A DNA stretch of 64,000 nt from JANQGH01 sp039177555 (GCA_039177555.1 JBCDFV010000018.1:1-64000), one strand, 5' to 3'; counted from the stretch's first letter, positions 45,004 through 54,419 are shown. Notes: generated by a model not told the origin, from the letters alone. Made by a program: numbers and translations.

Positions 45004-45336
45004 CGCACTCTCCTATACCGCAGCATGTTTCGCGAGAAAGACTGGGCAAGTCTTCGCCGAAGATCAACAGGCCGATTCACCAAACTCGCCACATGGTCGA
45101 GACGCTCACACCCTCAACCACTGCCGCGCGATCGCCATCGATCCGCCTGCACCCCGCCGCATTCCGGCATTATGGAAGGATTGCGTCGCCGGTCGCCTAA
45201 AGGCGGCCCGCGAGACGCTTTAGGGTGTCGACTTGGGGGGACATCCGGCGGTCTGGCCGCGACGACATGGTCAACACCGCGCCATTGCGCCTTGGCCGGC
45301 GCAAACCCCCACATGACAGCAACAGGCAGGTGTCAG
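45004..45336. other. Intergenic stretch without a supported gene
   Basis: These 333 bases hold the leader of the small membrane protein gene on the minus strand and the leader of the small lipoprotein gene on the plus strand. Short frames here have poor codon use and no ribosome site. I see no RNA gene or repeat. Confidence 0.5.
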
Positions 45337-45510
45337 ATGATCAAGAGCAATGGGCGAACTGCATCCATCGGCAGGCCTCTGGTGACGGCGACGGCGGCCT
45401 TCCTAGCCATATTGGCGCTGGCCGCTTGCGACGAAGGCACGACAGGCGCTGGCGACGACCCGGCGGCCACGGAATCGCCGGCACCGTCGGACACCACAAC
45501 ATCCCAGTAA
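45337..45510 (+). CDS. Small lipoprotein, 57 residues
   Basis: The protein begins with a signal sequence and lipobox (AAFLAILALAAC, Cys at residue 31), followed by a 26-residue mature part rich in Asp, Thr, Ser and Pro (DEGTTGAGDDPAATESPAPS). It is probably a membrane-anchored disordered peptide. The ATG at 45337 follows GGCAGGTGTCAG; an ATG at 45313 is also in frame. A second lipoprotein with the same kind of acidic mature part follows at 45735. Confidence 0.6.
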   Translation: MIKSNGRTASIGRPLVTATAAFLAILALAACDEGTTGAGDDPAATESPAPSDTTTSQ

Positions 45511-45734
45511 GCGTCGCATCGGGGCCGGCCGCCGGGGTCCGATCGACCCGCGGCCGGCCCCAAAACACTGCGCCACGATCTGGCACAAACACCGGATCTA
45601 TCGCGGCGGAAGCTCTCGACGCCTGCGACAACTTGCTTTCCCTTCTTTCACACATTGGTAGCCCAGATTTGCTACCGAATCGCTCGCGCGTCGGCTAAAC
45701 AGCACAGACTTCAAAACTCCCGGGAACGGAATCG

Positions 45735-46406
45735 ATGAAAATTCGAAACGGCACAATGACGGCGATCGCAGCCGCCTTGCTTTCGCTTTCGCTGGCGGCC
45801 TGCGACGGCGACGACAGCGCCGAGGATACCGCCAACGATGAGCCGGCCGCCGAGCAGGCATCGGACGACATCGAAGACGCCCAGGAAGAAGGCCAAGAGG
45901 CTTTGCAAGAGGCGGGAGAAGCCGCCGAGAGCGCTGGCGAGGCCGCCGGGGAAGAGGTCGAGCAGGTATCCGACGAGGTCGCGGAGGAGGTCGAGCAAGT
46001 ATCCGACGAAGTCGAGGACGCCGCTGACACTGCCGGCGAAGCCGTCGAAGACACCGCAGACGAGGCCGGCGACGAGGGTGAGCAAATCGCCGATGACGTA
46101 GAAGACGCGGCCGGCGAGGCCGTCGAAGACGCCGCAGACCAAGCCGGCGAGGCCGTCGAAAGCGCCGCAGACGAGGCCGGCGAGGAGGGTGAGCAAATCG
46201 CCGATGAAGTAGAAGACGGCGCCGAAGATGTCAGTGATCAGGTTGAGGATCTGGTGGAGCCGGCCGCGGAACCGTCCACCGACGGCGACGGCTCTGCGTC
46301 GGATGCCGATGGCGACACAAGCGACGAAGCGTCCGATGATGATACGGGAACCGATGACGCGTCCGACCAACCGGATGAACCGGCGAGCACCGGCAGCGGT
46401 AACTAG
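45735..46406 (+). CDS. Acidic lipoprotein built of 11-residue helical repeats
   Basis: The 223-residue protein has a lipoprotein signal (LLSLSLAAC, lipid on Cys23). From about residue 44 to 171 it consists of 11-residue units such as EEVEQVSDEVA, EEVEQVSDEVE, DAADTAGEAVE, EAVEDAADQAG and EAVESAADEAG, with hydrophobic Val, Ile and Ala at regular positions. The remaining C-terminus is disordered and Asp/Ser-rich. Eleven-residue periodicity is seen in LEA- and apolipoprotein-like helices. The protein is extremely acidic, with few basic residues after the signal. A role in envelope stability, desiccation or osmotic stress is a guess. Confidence 0.75.
   Translation: MKIRNGTMTAIAAALLSLSLAACDGDDSAEDTANDEPAAEQASDDIEDAQEEGQEALQEAGEAAESAGEAAGEEVEQVSDEVAEEVEQVSDEVEDAADTAGEAVEDTADEAGDEGEQIADDVEDAAGEAVEDAADQAGEAVESAADEAGEEGEQIADEVEDGAEDVSDQVEDLVEPAAEPSTDGDGSASDADGDTSDEASDDDTGTDDASDQPDEPASTGSGN
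45954..46218 (+). repeat. Tandem and near-tandem DNA repeats inside the acidic lipoprotein gene
   Basis: A 33-base unit is repeated at about 45954 and 45987 (GAGGTCGAGCAGGTATCCGA against GAGGTCGAGCAAGTATCCGA). A 37-base unit containing GGTGAGCAAATCGCCGATGA occurs at 46071-46107 and again at 46182-46218, 111 bases (37 codons) apart, with two mismatches. These show recent internal duplication and a locus liable to length change. Confidence 0.8.
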
Positions 46407-46424
46407 AGCAATTTTGAATAAGAT

Positions 46425-46485
46425 AGGGCATCGTTGTTCGATCGTTTGGATCGCGAAGCGATTCCAACCGATCGAACGATGCCCT
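46425..46485. terminator. Long imperfect hairpin between convergent genes
   Basis: AGGGCATCGTTGTTCGATCG at 46425 onward pairs with the complement of CGATCGAACGATGCCCT ending at 46485, with an inner stem TTGGATCG/CGATTCCAA and a 5-base loop. The hairpin sits between the acidic lipoprotein gene and chrA, which converge. There is no T run, so it may be a bidirectional terminator or an intergenic palindromic element. Confidence 0.65.
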
Positions 46486-46490
46486 CGCGC

Positions 46491-47828
46491 CTAAAGCAGG
46501 TAGCGGAAAACGAGGCCCAGCGCCGCGCAGATCCCCAGCGTGCTGATGATGCCCAGACGGGCGACAAAAAGGCTCACGCACGCAACGGCGAACAACAGCG
46601 CGGCGCCGGGGTCGATCGTGCCCAGCCGGGGCACGAGAAGGCTGACTGGCCCCCAGCGCGCGGTGACCAGTTCGGCGAAGATCACATGCAGGCCGAACCA
46701 CAAGGCCAGGTTTGTAATGACGCCGACCACGGCCGCCGTGATCGCCGACAGTGCGCCCGCCAGGCCCGGATTGCCGCGCAACCGCTCGACATGGGGCGCC
46801 CCGGCCATGATCCACAGAAAGCACGGCGCGAAGGTCACCCACAGGGTCACGACGGTCGCCGCCAGCGCAAGACCGGTGCCGCCGGGCCAGCCGGCCAGAA
46901 AGCCGACAAAGACCGTGACCAGGATCAACGGGCCGGGCGTGGTTTCCGCCAGCCCCAACCCGTCCGCCATCTCGCCGGCCGTCAACCAGCCATAGCTTTC
47001 GACCGCTTGCTGGGCCATGTAGGCCAACACCGCATAAGCACCGCCAAAGGTCACGACCGCCAGCTTGGAAAAGAACCAACCGAGCTGGGCCAGGATATGG
47101 CCGGGGCCCAACAGCAGGACCAGCAGGCCAAGCGGCACGAGCCAGATGGCCAGCCATAACAGGGTCGTGCCCAGAGTCTGCCGCCAGGAGACGGCACGTT
47201 CATCGACCTCGATCTCGACCGGGCCGGGCGGTGCGCCACCGTTCCGCGCGACGAAGAAGCCGAGCAGGCCGGCCGCCAAGACGACCAGCGGAAACGCCAC
47301 GTCAAACGCCGCAATGGCGATCAGCGCCGCAAGCGCAATGGCGAGACCCAAGCGCCGCTTCAGCGCACGGCGCGCAATGCTGATCAGGGCTTGGATAACG
47401 ATCGCCAGCACCGCCGCCTTGACGCCCAGAAACAGGGCGCTGACGATGCCGGTGCCGCCGAACACGGCATAAATCCAGGTCAGCGCAAAAACAACGACGG
47501 CGCCGGGCAGCACGAACAGCAACCCGGCGACCAGGCCGCCGCGCCAACCATGCAGCAACCAGCCCGAATAGGTCGCCAACTGCATGGCCTCCGGACCCGG
47601 CAACAGCATGCAGAAATTAAGGGCGTGCAAGAACCGCGCTTCGGACAGCCAGCGCCGTTCTTCGACCAGCATCCGATGCATCAAGGCAATCTGCCCTGCC
47701 GCACCGCCGAATGAGATGAAGCCGATCTTGAGCCAGACGGCAAAAGCCTCGGCAAACGGCACCTGGGCCGCCCCACCGTCGCTGTCTGGCGTCGTTGGAT
47801 TTGGGGGCGCTGGGGCGCGTTCGCCCAT
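46491..47828 (-). CDS. chrA: Chromate transporter ChrA (two-domain)
   Basis: The 445-residue inner-membrane protein has two homologous halves, each starting with the CHR signature: FAVWLKIGFISFGGAAGQIA with NFCMLLPGPEAMQLATYSGW in the first, and FSKLAVVTFGGAYAVLAYMA with LAETTPGPLILVTVFVGFLA in the second. It should export chromate. A chrB regulator is not adjacent. The N-terminal 20 residues are Pro- and Asp-rich and outside the domain. Confidence 0.93.
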   Translation of the reverse strand: MGERAPAPPNPTTPDSDGGAAQVPFAEAFAVWLKIGFISFGGAAGQIALMHRMLVEERRWLSEARFLHALNFCMLLPGPEAMQLATYSGWLLHGWRGGLVAGLLFVLPGAVVVFALTWIYAVFGGTGIVSALFLGVKAAVLAIVIQALISIARRALKRRLGLAIALAALIAIAAFDVAFPLVVLAAGLLGFFVARNGGAPPGPVEIEVDERAVSWRQTLGTTLLWLAIWLVPLGLLVLLLGPGHILAQLGWFFSKLAVVTFGGAYAVLAYMAQQAVESYGWLTAGEMADGLGLAETTPGPLILVTVFVGFLAGWPGGTGLALAATVVTLWVTFAPCFLWIMAGAPHVERLRGNPGLAGALSAITAAVVGVITNLALWFGLHVIFAELVTARWGPVSLLVPRLGTIDPGAALLFAVACVSLFVARLGIISTLGICAALGLVFRYLL

Positions 47829-47976
47829 CGGGTCGCTCTCCGCTGAAAGAACGGCGGAGCGACAGGATATCGGCCGCCCTTGGCCGTGCCGATTTTACCC
47901 TCCCGAGAGGGTCAGGAGCAATGATCAGGACGCTGTGATGGCGCAAGATTACCTGTTGTCTGCCGATCTGTAGCGT

Positions 47977-48771
47977 CTAAGCCCGGCCGCGAACCGCCCA
48001 TGCCCGCGCGGTCAAATGAATGCTGCCGTCCGGCTCGATCGGCAGGCGTTCGCTCAGCACCTGGCGCAACCGATCGCGCGTCTCCGCTTGCAATGAGGCA
48101 CAGTAGGCCGGCGCGCCGCCCTGCCCGCCAAGGAACGGTTGCCAGAAGTCGTCGAAGTCATGGAACGGCGTCGGCACCTGGATGGCCCTGACCTCGACCT
48201 CTTGCAGGCCCGCGGCGGCAAACAGCCGCCTCAGCGCGTCGGGGTCGCAAATCGCGAAGCGCTGGCCCTGGTCCCAACGCTCCGCCGCCGGATCGACCTG
48301 GCGCGCGGCATCCCAGAACTGGCGCATCATCTGCATGCCGTCGGCATAGTCCCAGACATAGACGCCGACCGTTCCGCCCGGCCGCGCGATCCGCCGCATC
48401 TCCGCCACCACGCCCGCATGGTCGGCAATGAAGTTGAGCATCAGGCCCGACACCGCCGCGTCGACCGTCGCATCGTCGATGGGCAGGGCGAGACCCTCAC
48501 CCCGCTCAAACCGCACGCTGTGGCCGGCCAGTCGCTCGTTGGCCAAGGCCAGGAAGCTTTCGGACTTGTCGATGCCGACGAGCGACGCTGGCGCAGTGCC
48601 CCTCACAATCGCCTGGCACAACACGCCGGTGCCGCAACCCACATCCGCCCAATCCAGGCCAGCCGGCAGACCCAGCCACGCGACGAACGCTTCCCCGACC
48701 AGGCGGCTCCAGCGGCCCGCGTAGCGGTCGTAGGCAGCGGCCGAGTTCCAGTTCTCCATAACCGTCATCAT
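47977..48771 (-). CDS. Class I SAM-dependent methyltransferase
   Basis: The protein of about 264 residues has the SAM-binding motif I (WADVGCGTGVLCQAIV), an acidic motif (VGIDKSES) and a motif at LPIDDATVDAAVSGLMLNFI, placing it in the UbiE/COQ5-like Methyltransf_11 group. The acceptor is unknown. The start is uncertain among three in-frame ATGs at 48771, 48768 and 48759; none has a good ribosome site. The frame is open to 48882 but the added residues are not family-like. Confidence 0.82.
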   Translation of the reverse strand: MMTVMENWNSAAAYDRYAGRWSRLVGEAFVAWLGLPAGLDWADVGCGTGVLCQAIVRGTAPASLVGIDKSESFLALANERLAGHSVRFERGEGLALPIDDATVDAAVSGLMLNFIADHAGVVAEMRRIARPGGTVGVYVWDYADGMQMMRQFWDAARQVDPAAERWDQGQRFAICDPDALRRLFAAAGLQEVEVRAIQVPTPFHDFDDFWQPFLGGQGGAPAYCASLQAETRDRLRQVLSERLPIEPDGSIHLTARAWAVRGRA

Positions 48772-48971
48772 TGGGTGAAATCGACAGCACGGCAAGGGAT
48801 TGCGGCCCATTTTGCCATGGCCTTGAGATGGATCACCGTACCGGTGCCTCTCCGCTAACCACCCACCGTCAAGGGGTCGCATCCACCTTCCCCAATCACG
48901 CGGATTTTACGAAGATGGTGGAGTCTTGCGGCGGCTCGAATGAGGCAATGGGAAACCGAGGAGGGTATCCA

Positions 48972-50015
48972 ATGAGCCATCGTCCAGATGCGATCGCGGC
49001 GGCCATCGCCGGTCTTATGTTGTCAGCGCCGACAATCGCGTTCAGCCAGTCCGGATCGGAGGCCGCGACGGTGCCCGGCTTTGTCTGCCTGGGCGATAAC
49101 GTTCCGGTCGCAACCTCCGACGCCGTGCGCGCAACGATAGCCGCCCTGCCCGACGCAACGGAGGTGTCCTTCACCGAGACCTATCGCGACTTCGACCTGC
49201 CAGGGCGCGTCGTCCACGCCGAGGGTCAGATCATGATGATCGAACGGAGCTTCGCGTCGCCGAACCGCGGCGAGCTGGTTGAGCGGTTCTTCTATGACAA
49301 TGACACACTGGTCTGCGGCGAAACTCGATTCAACGAACCAGCAACCCTGCAGGAAAGCGGCGGCGGCCGGCCCGGCGTGATACGCGCCTGGATTGCTGCA
49401 GGCGAAGCCTTCCGGGCGGAACGCAACGGCGAGCCGCTTGGTGACGGCGGCCTTGCCTATGCCGACGAGATGGAGGGCAGCGCCTATGACAGCTACGACC
49501 GCTTCGCCTCCGCCGTCGCCGGGTCCGACGCTGAAAGCCGCTACATGCCGCTCACCTGCGAGGACATGATCGAGACCTATGAGGCAAACATGGGCGGCGC
49601 CTTTGCGTGCGGCACGATGGCCGGCTACGAGGTCCACCTGATCGAGGTGGATTTGCGCCAGGCCCTGCGACTGATACGGGACGACGAGGCTACGACGATG
49701 TGGATACCCGCCCCTGGCTTCACACGATTTGGACCGATGCTGGAATGGCGCGGCGTACCGGACGAAGGCGGCAATTTCGATCCCGAAGCGCTGATCGTGC
49801 GGGCGTTTATCGATCAGGGCGATGGCACGGAAGAACAACGGCTGGTCATCGGCCGTTTGTGGGGCGCCCGGCCGTGCTTTGATGCTTGGGTGCCAATCGC
49901 CGGCAATCCCGATCACAACGAGGATGCACGGCTGCTGGCCGACAGCCCCCCGCTCTACCTCATTGCCTGTGATCCAGCGGATTTGGCGAATGATGCCCCC
50001 CAGAAGGTGGATTAA
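48972..50015 (+). CDS. Secreted hypothetical protein, 347 residues
   Basis: The protein has a signal peptide (AIAAAIAGLMLSAPTIAFSQ, residues 7-26) and a mature part of about 320 residues with at least six Cys, such as FVCLGDN, LVCGETR, LTCEDM, FACGTM, RPCFDAW and IACDPAD. This suggests a disulfide-bonded periplasmic or surface protein. GAGGAGGG lies eight bases before the ATG at 48972. I recognise no family. It overlaps the convergent hydrolase gene by four bases. Confidence 0.62.
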   Translation: MSHRPDAIAAAIAGLMLSAPTIAFSQSGSEAATVPGFVCLGDNVPVATSDAVRATIAALPDATEVSFTETYRDFDLPGRVVHAEGQIMMIERSFASPNRGELVERFFYDNDTLVCGETRFNEPATLQESGGGRPGVIRAWIAAGEAFRAERNGEPLGDGGLAYADEMEGSAYDSYDRFASAVAGSDAESRYMPLTCEDMIETYEANMGGAFACGTMAGYEVHLIEVDLRQALRLIRDDEATTMWIPAPGFTRFGPMLEWRGVPDEGGNFDPEALIVRAFIDQGDGTEEQRLVIGRLWGARPCFDAWVPIAGNPDHNEDARLLADSPPLYLIACDPADLANDAPQKVD

Positions 50016-50833
50016 TCGGGGTCCCGCCCAAAACCCAGCAATGTCTCGACGATAAGCGGGTTCACCACCTCGGCATGGGTCATCGGGCTCAGGTGCCCGG
50101 CAGCCTTGATCTCGCTCAGCCGCGCATTCGGTAACGCCGCCAAAAACACATCCGTGACACGGCCGGCGGCCAGCGTGGTGCGTTGGGCTCGGATGAAATG
50201 GATCGGCGCCTTGACGGCACGAAAGTCGTCGGCCCGTACCGAACTGGCCAGAAGGGCGCGCCATTCGTCGGCGATCTTCGGCATCGTCGTGATGATCGCG
50301 GCGCGCGTGGGTTCCGGCATCATCGCCCAAACGTTGGCGCCAACCCAATAGCCCATGAAGCCGTCGGCTGCCGCGACGAGGTCGCCCCGATCGACATGGC
50401 CGATATGGGCGGCGGCGACCGCCTCGATTTCGGTCCAGGCCTCGGTCTCGCCCGCCGCCCGCAGCACCTGGAACAGCACGGGCTCGATGGCAATCACACC
50501 GCGCACCCGGTTATTGAAGGCCCGCGCGGTACCGAGCGCCACGGCACCGCCGTACGAGTGGCCAACCAGATAGACCGGCTGGTCGACATGGTCGAGCAGA
50601 GCGCCTACCAACGCAACCTCATGGTGGGGCGAATATCCGACGCCGTCGCGGCGGCCCGTCCCGCCATAGCCGATCAGATCGGGCGCGACAAAACGATAGG
50701 AAGACGCATGGCCCTCAATCAACGCACGCCACTGGCGGGACGTTGCGCCACTGCTGTGCAGCAGCACGACGACCGGACCTGCGCCTTGATCCAGGTAACT
50801 GATCGTCAGTCCATCCGAGACAAGCTGGGGCAA
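50012..50833 (-). CDS. Alpha/beta hydrolase
   Basis: The protein of about 273 residues has the alpha/beta hydrolase fold: VVVLLHSSGATSRQWRALI with the oxyanion region, the nucleophile elbow GHSYGG (catalytic Ser) and a C-terminal AAGHLSPMTHAEVV with the catalytic His. No ATG lies at the domain start; TTG at 50833 has AAGGAACC upstream and a GTG at 50881 is the alternative. The frame continues open to 51592 against the cupin gene, but that is antisense and not real. The substrate is unknown. Confidence 0.8.
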   Translation of the reverse strand: MPQLVSDGLTISYLDQGAGPVVVLLHSSGATSRQWRALIEGHASSYRFVAPDLIGYGGTGRRDGVGYSPHHEVALVGALLDHVDQPVYLVGHSYGGAVALGTARAFNNRVRGVIAIEPVLFQVLRAAGETEAWTEIEAVAAAHIGHVDRGDLVAAADGFMGYWVGANVWAMMPEPTRAAIITTMPKIADEWRALLASSVRADDFRAVKAPIHFIRAQRTTLAAGRVTDVFLAALPNARLSEIKAAGHLSPMTHAEVVNPLIVETLLGFGRDPD

Positions 50834-51026
50834 AACGGTAGGTTCCTTGGCAATGAGCGCTCGGCGCGACGCTGATTTCACGTGCGTCAACGGAGCGTGA
50901 ACCGAACCGCGGATCGCCTTGATCCCGGGGTGGCGCCGCGCCTTTGAAGATCGGGAAGGTCGGCTGAAGTTGGGACGCGCCGCCCAAAGTCGCGGCGTCG
51001 ATGTGGATCCGGTCCGGACGCGCCGA

Positions 51027-51740
51027 TCAGACGCTTGATGCACCCAGATGGCCGCGTTTGACCCAAAACAGGCAGCCGCCCTCGCTGGCAAGACCATGGC
51101 GCGATCCGGCTGGATTGCGCACCCACGTGCCGGCGCCATAGCAGCCAGCCTCGTCACTGAGCGCGCCGTCAACGACCAGGATCTCCTCGCCCCGGTCGCA
51201 CAGATAGGGCGCGACCCGCGTGCCGGGCGCCAGCCTTTCCATGGCGACGTCTTCAGTGCCGTCAGGCCGTGAGAACAGCACAAGGCGCTCATGCCCCGCA
51301 GCGTCGGCCGGCCGCCAGGCTTGCCCGACCGTGTCGATGACCACCCGTTGGGCGTCGTCGGCCTGCATCTGACGCAGCTTGACGAAGATCGTGCAGCCAT
51401 CCCGTGTGCTGGGCGCGTGGCTGCTGCCCGGCGGGTTGCGCACATAGGTGCCGACCGGATAGTCGCCATGCTCATCGGAAAAAACACCCTCCAAGACCAG
51501 AAACTCCTCGCCGAGCCCATGGGCATGGGCGGGAAAGCTACTGGCCGGCACATAGCGGACGATGGACGTCGCCCGCGCGACCTCGCCGCCAACCCGGTCG
51601 AGCATACGCCGGTCGACGCCAGCCTGCGGCGATGCTAACCATTCGAGTTGATTTGCATCGACGACTTCGCGCCGGGTGAAGTCGGCCCGCAGCTCTTCGA
51701 TGGAGCGTGTCGGCACGGTTGCGCTCGGGTCAGCGGTCAT
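51027..51740 (-). CDS. Double-cupin protein (ChrR-type)
   Basis: The 237-residue protein has two cupin domains. The first has FPAHAHGLGEEFLVLEGVFS, with two His and Glu as metal ligands, and YVRNPPGSSHAPSTRDGC. The second repeats the same layout with GEEILVVDGALSDEAGCYGA and WVRNPAGSRHGLAS. It belongs to the ChrR-like cupin group but lacks the anti-sigma N-terminal domain, so it is more likely a metal-binding enzyme or sensor than an anti-sigma factor. No sigma factor gene is adjacent. Confidence 0.85.
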   Translation of the reverse strand: MTADPSATVPTRSIEELRADFTRREVVDANQLEWLASPQAGVDRRMLDRVGGEVARATSIVRYVPASSFPAHAHGLGEEFLVLEGVFSDEHGDYPVGTYVRNPPGSSHAPSTRDGCTIFVKLRQMQADDAQRVVIDTVGQAWRPADAAGHERLVLFSRPDGTEDVAMERLAPGTRVAPYLCDRGEEILVVDGALSDEAGCYGAGTWVRNPAGSRHGLASEGGCLFWVKRGHLGASSV

Positions 51741-51900
51741 ACGGGGCAGCCCCTGGTGTCTCGGAGGTCGTGAGATGCGATGCGTTGCCGCGTCTCATAT
51801 GATGCCCGATAAGCGGCGTCGCAACGATGACCGCCGGATGTGCTGGCGATGTGGTCCGGGTTGAGGGCCGCGACTGCGTTTGCCGGCTGCCTCGGTCAGG

Positions 51901-52668
51901 TCACAGGATCTGGCTCAAGAACTCGCGCGTACGCGGGTCCTTGGCGCTGGTGAAGAAGTCCGACGGGGGGCCGTGTTCGATGATCCGGCCCTGGTCGGTG
52001 AAATAAACGTGATCGCCAACCTCGCGGGCGAAACCCATCTCGTGGGTGACCAGCATGCAGGTCATGTTGTCCTCCGCCAGTTCGCGAATGGTGACCAGCA
52101 CCTCTTTCACCGTCTCTGGGTCGAGGGCGGCGGTAACCTCGTCGAACAACATCAGGTCGGGGCCCATGGCCAGCGAGCGGGCAATGGCCACGCGCTGCTG
52201 CTGGCCGCCGGACAGTTCGCCGGGATAGGCGTCCTCCTTGCCGACCAGCCGGACCTTGGCCAGCAGTTTGCGTGCCCGGTCCTCGACCTCGGCCTTATCC
52301 TGTTTCAGCACCATGATCGGTGCCATCATGACGTTCTGCAACGCGGTCTTGTGAGGGAACAGATTGTATTGCTGAAAGACCATGCCGACCTTGCGGCGCA
52401 GGGCCAGCTTGTCCAGATGCGGCGTGTTGATCTCCTGCCCCTCGACCAGGATCGAGCCCTTTTGGATATCGACCAGCGCGTTGACACAGCGCAGCAGGGT
52501 CGACTTGCCAGAGCCCGAGGGGCCGATGATGCAGACCACATCGCCCTTCATGACCGACATGTCGATGCCGGACAGCACCTCGAACTCGCCGAAAGCCTTG
52601 TGCAGGTCGGTGATCTTCACGATCGGCTGGTCGGGTGTCCAGGCCAGGACGGCGGCATCAGGCGCCAT
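51901..52668 (-). CDS. Polar amino acid ABC transporter ATP-binding protein (GlnQ-like)
   Basis: The 255-residue protein has all ATPase motifs: Walker A (GPSGSGKSTLLR), Q-loop (GMVFQQYNLFPHKTAL), signature (LSGGQQQRVAIARSLA), Walker B (LMLFDEVTAALDPE) and H-loop (MLVTHEMGFA). It powers uptake by the permease pair encoded just upstream. It is the last gene of the operon. The amino acid cannot be named. Confidence 0.95.
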   Translation of the reverse strand: MAPDAAVLAWTPDQPIVKITDLHKAFGEFEVLSGIDMSVMKGDVVCIIGPSGSGKSTLLRCVNALVDIQKGSILVEGQEINTPHLDKLALRRKVGMVFQQYNLFPHKTALQNVMMAPIMVLKQDKAEVEDRARKLLAKVRLVGKEDAYPGELSGGQQQRVAIARSLAMGPDLMLFDEVTAALDPETVKEVLVTIRELAEDNMTCMLVTHEMGFAREVGDHVYFTDQGRIIEHGPPSDFFTSAKDPRTREFLSQIL

Positions 52669-52704
52669 GGTTGGTCTCCCCTTCCTGTCTGCCGGTACGG
52701 CGCA

Positions 52705-53583
52705 TCACAGCTTCACCGCGAAGCGCCGTTCCAGGCGAATGGTCAGCCGCGCGATCGGGTAGCAATAGACGAAAAAGCAGATCAGCACGAAGCTGTAGAA
52801 CGGCACCAGAAGCTGGGTGGCCCCGCCCTCGGCCGCGAGGGCGCGGCGCGTCTGTGTCATCATCTCGTCAACACCGACGATCGACGCCAGAACCGTCGCC
52901 ATGGTCAGAATGGCGTACAGGTTCATCCAGGGCGGGATCATCCGCTTGTAGCATTGCGGCAGGATGATACTGAAGATCGTCTGGCGCCGGCTAAAGGCCA
53001 GGCTGTCGGACGATTCCCACTGGCCGCTGGGCACGGAGTTGATCGCGCCACGCACGATTTCCGACACGTTGGCCATGACCGGCAGGGCCAGGCCTATGGT
53101 CGCCTTGATCCAGCCGGGGAACGGAATGACGATGTTGCCGAACCGGAACTCGAACGGCACCAGCAGCATGACCAGGAACAGCAGAACCAGCCAGGGCGCG
53201 TTGCGGAAGAACTGGGTCACGAACCAGCTTGAACCGCGCACCGCCGGCATCAGCGAGATCTGCCCCAGCCCGAGCAGCGTGCCGACCACGGTGCCCATCA
53301 TCATGGCGATGAAGCTGATGGCGATGTTGAAGACGAAGCCTTCCAGCAGGACGGGCATCCAGCGCCAAAGCGCATCCAGGGGCGTCTCGGCGTCCTCCGG
53401 CGCCGCCTGGGCGTGGGCCAAACCGATCGAGAACACGAAGATCGCGAACAGAAACAGACCCAGTCGCAAGGTCGGCCGGGGGATCGGTCCCGTCAAACGC
53501 TCGGCGGCGGCGGTAGCGGCCAGTTTGTGCGCGGCCGGCAACAGTACGGGCAGGTCCGTTCCCTTTGTCACCGGCCCGCTCAT
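52705..53583 (-). CDS. Polar amino acid ABC transporter permease, second
   Basis: The 292-residue inner-membrane protein has a first hydrophobic segment at about residues 44-62, a loop, and then the permease core with GFVFNIAISFIAMMMGTVVG, TQFFRNAPWLVLLFLVMLLV and the EAA-like region ANVSEIVRGAINSVPSGQWE. It starts at the ATG at 53583, which overlaps the stop of the first permease by four bases. Longer frames to 54174 are shadows. Confidence 0.93.
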   Translation of the reverse strand: MSGPVTKGTDLPVLLPAAHKLAATAAAERLTGPIPRPTLRLGLFLFAIFVFSIGLAHAQAAPEDAETPLDALWRWMPVLLEGFVFNIAISFIAMMMGTVVGTLLGLGQISLMPAVRGSSWFVTQFFRNAPWLVLLFLVMLLVPFEFRFGNIVIPFPGWIKATIGLALPVMANVSEIVRGAINSVPSGQWESSDSLAFSRRQTIFSIILPQCYKRMIPPWMNLYAILTMATVLASIVGVDEMMTQTRRALAAEGGATQLLVPFYSFVLICFFVYCYPIARLTIRLERRFAVKL

Positions 53584-54344
53584 TGCCCGAACCCGGGGAT
53601 GCGCATCGCGCGTTCCCAGCGATGCATGCCGAACACCAGGATCGCCACCAGGCCGATATAGGTGAACAGCAGCACCATCATCATTTCCGGCACGTTCACC
53701 GAATCCGACCAGATCTGGTTGGACATGTAGAGCAGTTCGGGCACGGCGATCGCGTAGGCCAGGGTCGTGGTCTTGACCAGATTGACCAGATTGTTGTTCA
53801 GCGCCGGCAGGCAGATGCGGAAGGCCAGCGGCATGATCACTTCGCGATAGATCTGCCACCGTGTCATGCCCAGCGCCTCCGCCGCCTCGATCGTCGTCGA
53901 CGGCACCGCCTCGATGCCGGACCGAAAGATCTCGACGTTGAAGGCGCCGGCGAACAGCGACAGCGAGATGATGGCCCACTGGTAGTTGGTCAGCAGCGGG
54001 ACCTGGCGCTCGAACGTCGCCTGGCCGACCTGAAGCTGAGTCGTGACGACAAGAAGCGCGCCTAAGGCAAAGAAAAAGAAGTATAATTGGGCGAGTGGCG
54101 GCGTGTTCCTGAAGATCTGGACATAGCCTTGAACAATGCGCCGCACGATGCCCGACCGGCTGCCCAACAGCCAAGCACCGAGAATGCCGACCAGGACCGA
54201 GAGCACCAGACAGGTGATCGACAGGATGACGGTATTGCCGAGCCCCCGCAGGAACCGGTTGCGATCAAAGCCGTCATAGACGATCGTCAGGTTGATGCCC
54301 GACGTCTGGTAGAACTCACGGAACCAGGTTTCGATCAGTTCCAT
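53580..54344 (-). CDS. Polar amino acid ABC transporter permease, first
   Basis: The 254-residue protein has the HisM/GlnP layout: GLGNTVILSITCLVLSVLVG, YVQIFRNTPPLAQLYFFFFA and the EAA region FNVEIFRSGIEAVPSTTIEA followed by ALGMTRWQIYREVIMPLAF. It forms the transmembrane channel with the second permease. It lies 114 bases after the binding protein gene, with a hairpin in between. Confidence 0.94.
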   Translation of the reverse strand: MELIETWFREFYQTSGINLTIVYDGFDRNRFLRGLGNTVILSITCLVLSVLVGILGAWLLGSRSGIVRRIVQGYVQIFRNTPPLAQLYFFFFALGALLVVTTQLQVGQATFERQVPLLTNYQWAIISLSLFAGAFNVEIFRSGIEAVPSTTIEAAEALGMTRWQIYREVIMPLAFRICLPALNNNLVNLVKTTTLAYAIAVPELLYMSNQIWSDSVNVPEMMMVLLFTYIGLVAILVFGMHRWERAMRIPGFGQ

Positions 54345-54419
54345 CGGCCGCCCACGGTCAAACCCTGCGCTCGGCGGCGCATCAAGACGACATCAGCCCT
54401 TGGGATCATAGCCGGGCTT

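Noticed and set aside
46403..46485. MITE or second copy of the IS left end (both start with TAGAGC)
   Set aside because: Only the first six bases agree with the sequence at 708; the rest differs and no target duplication is visible, so it is kept as a hairpin only.
50012..51592. Apparent 526-residue hydrolase with a long N-terminal extension
   Set aside because: The extension is an out-of-frame reading of the cupin gene on the same strand. Arg- and Ser-rich composition and no domain similarity mark it as a shadow.
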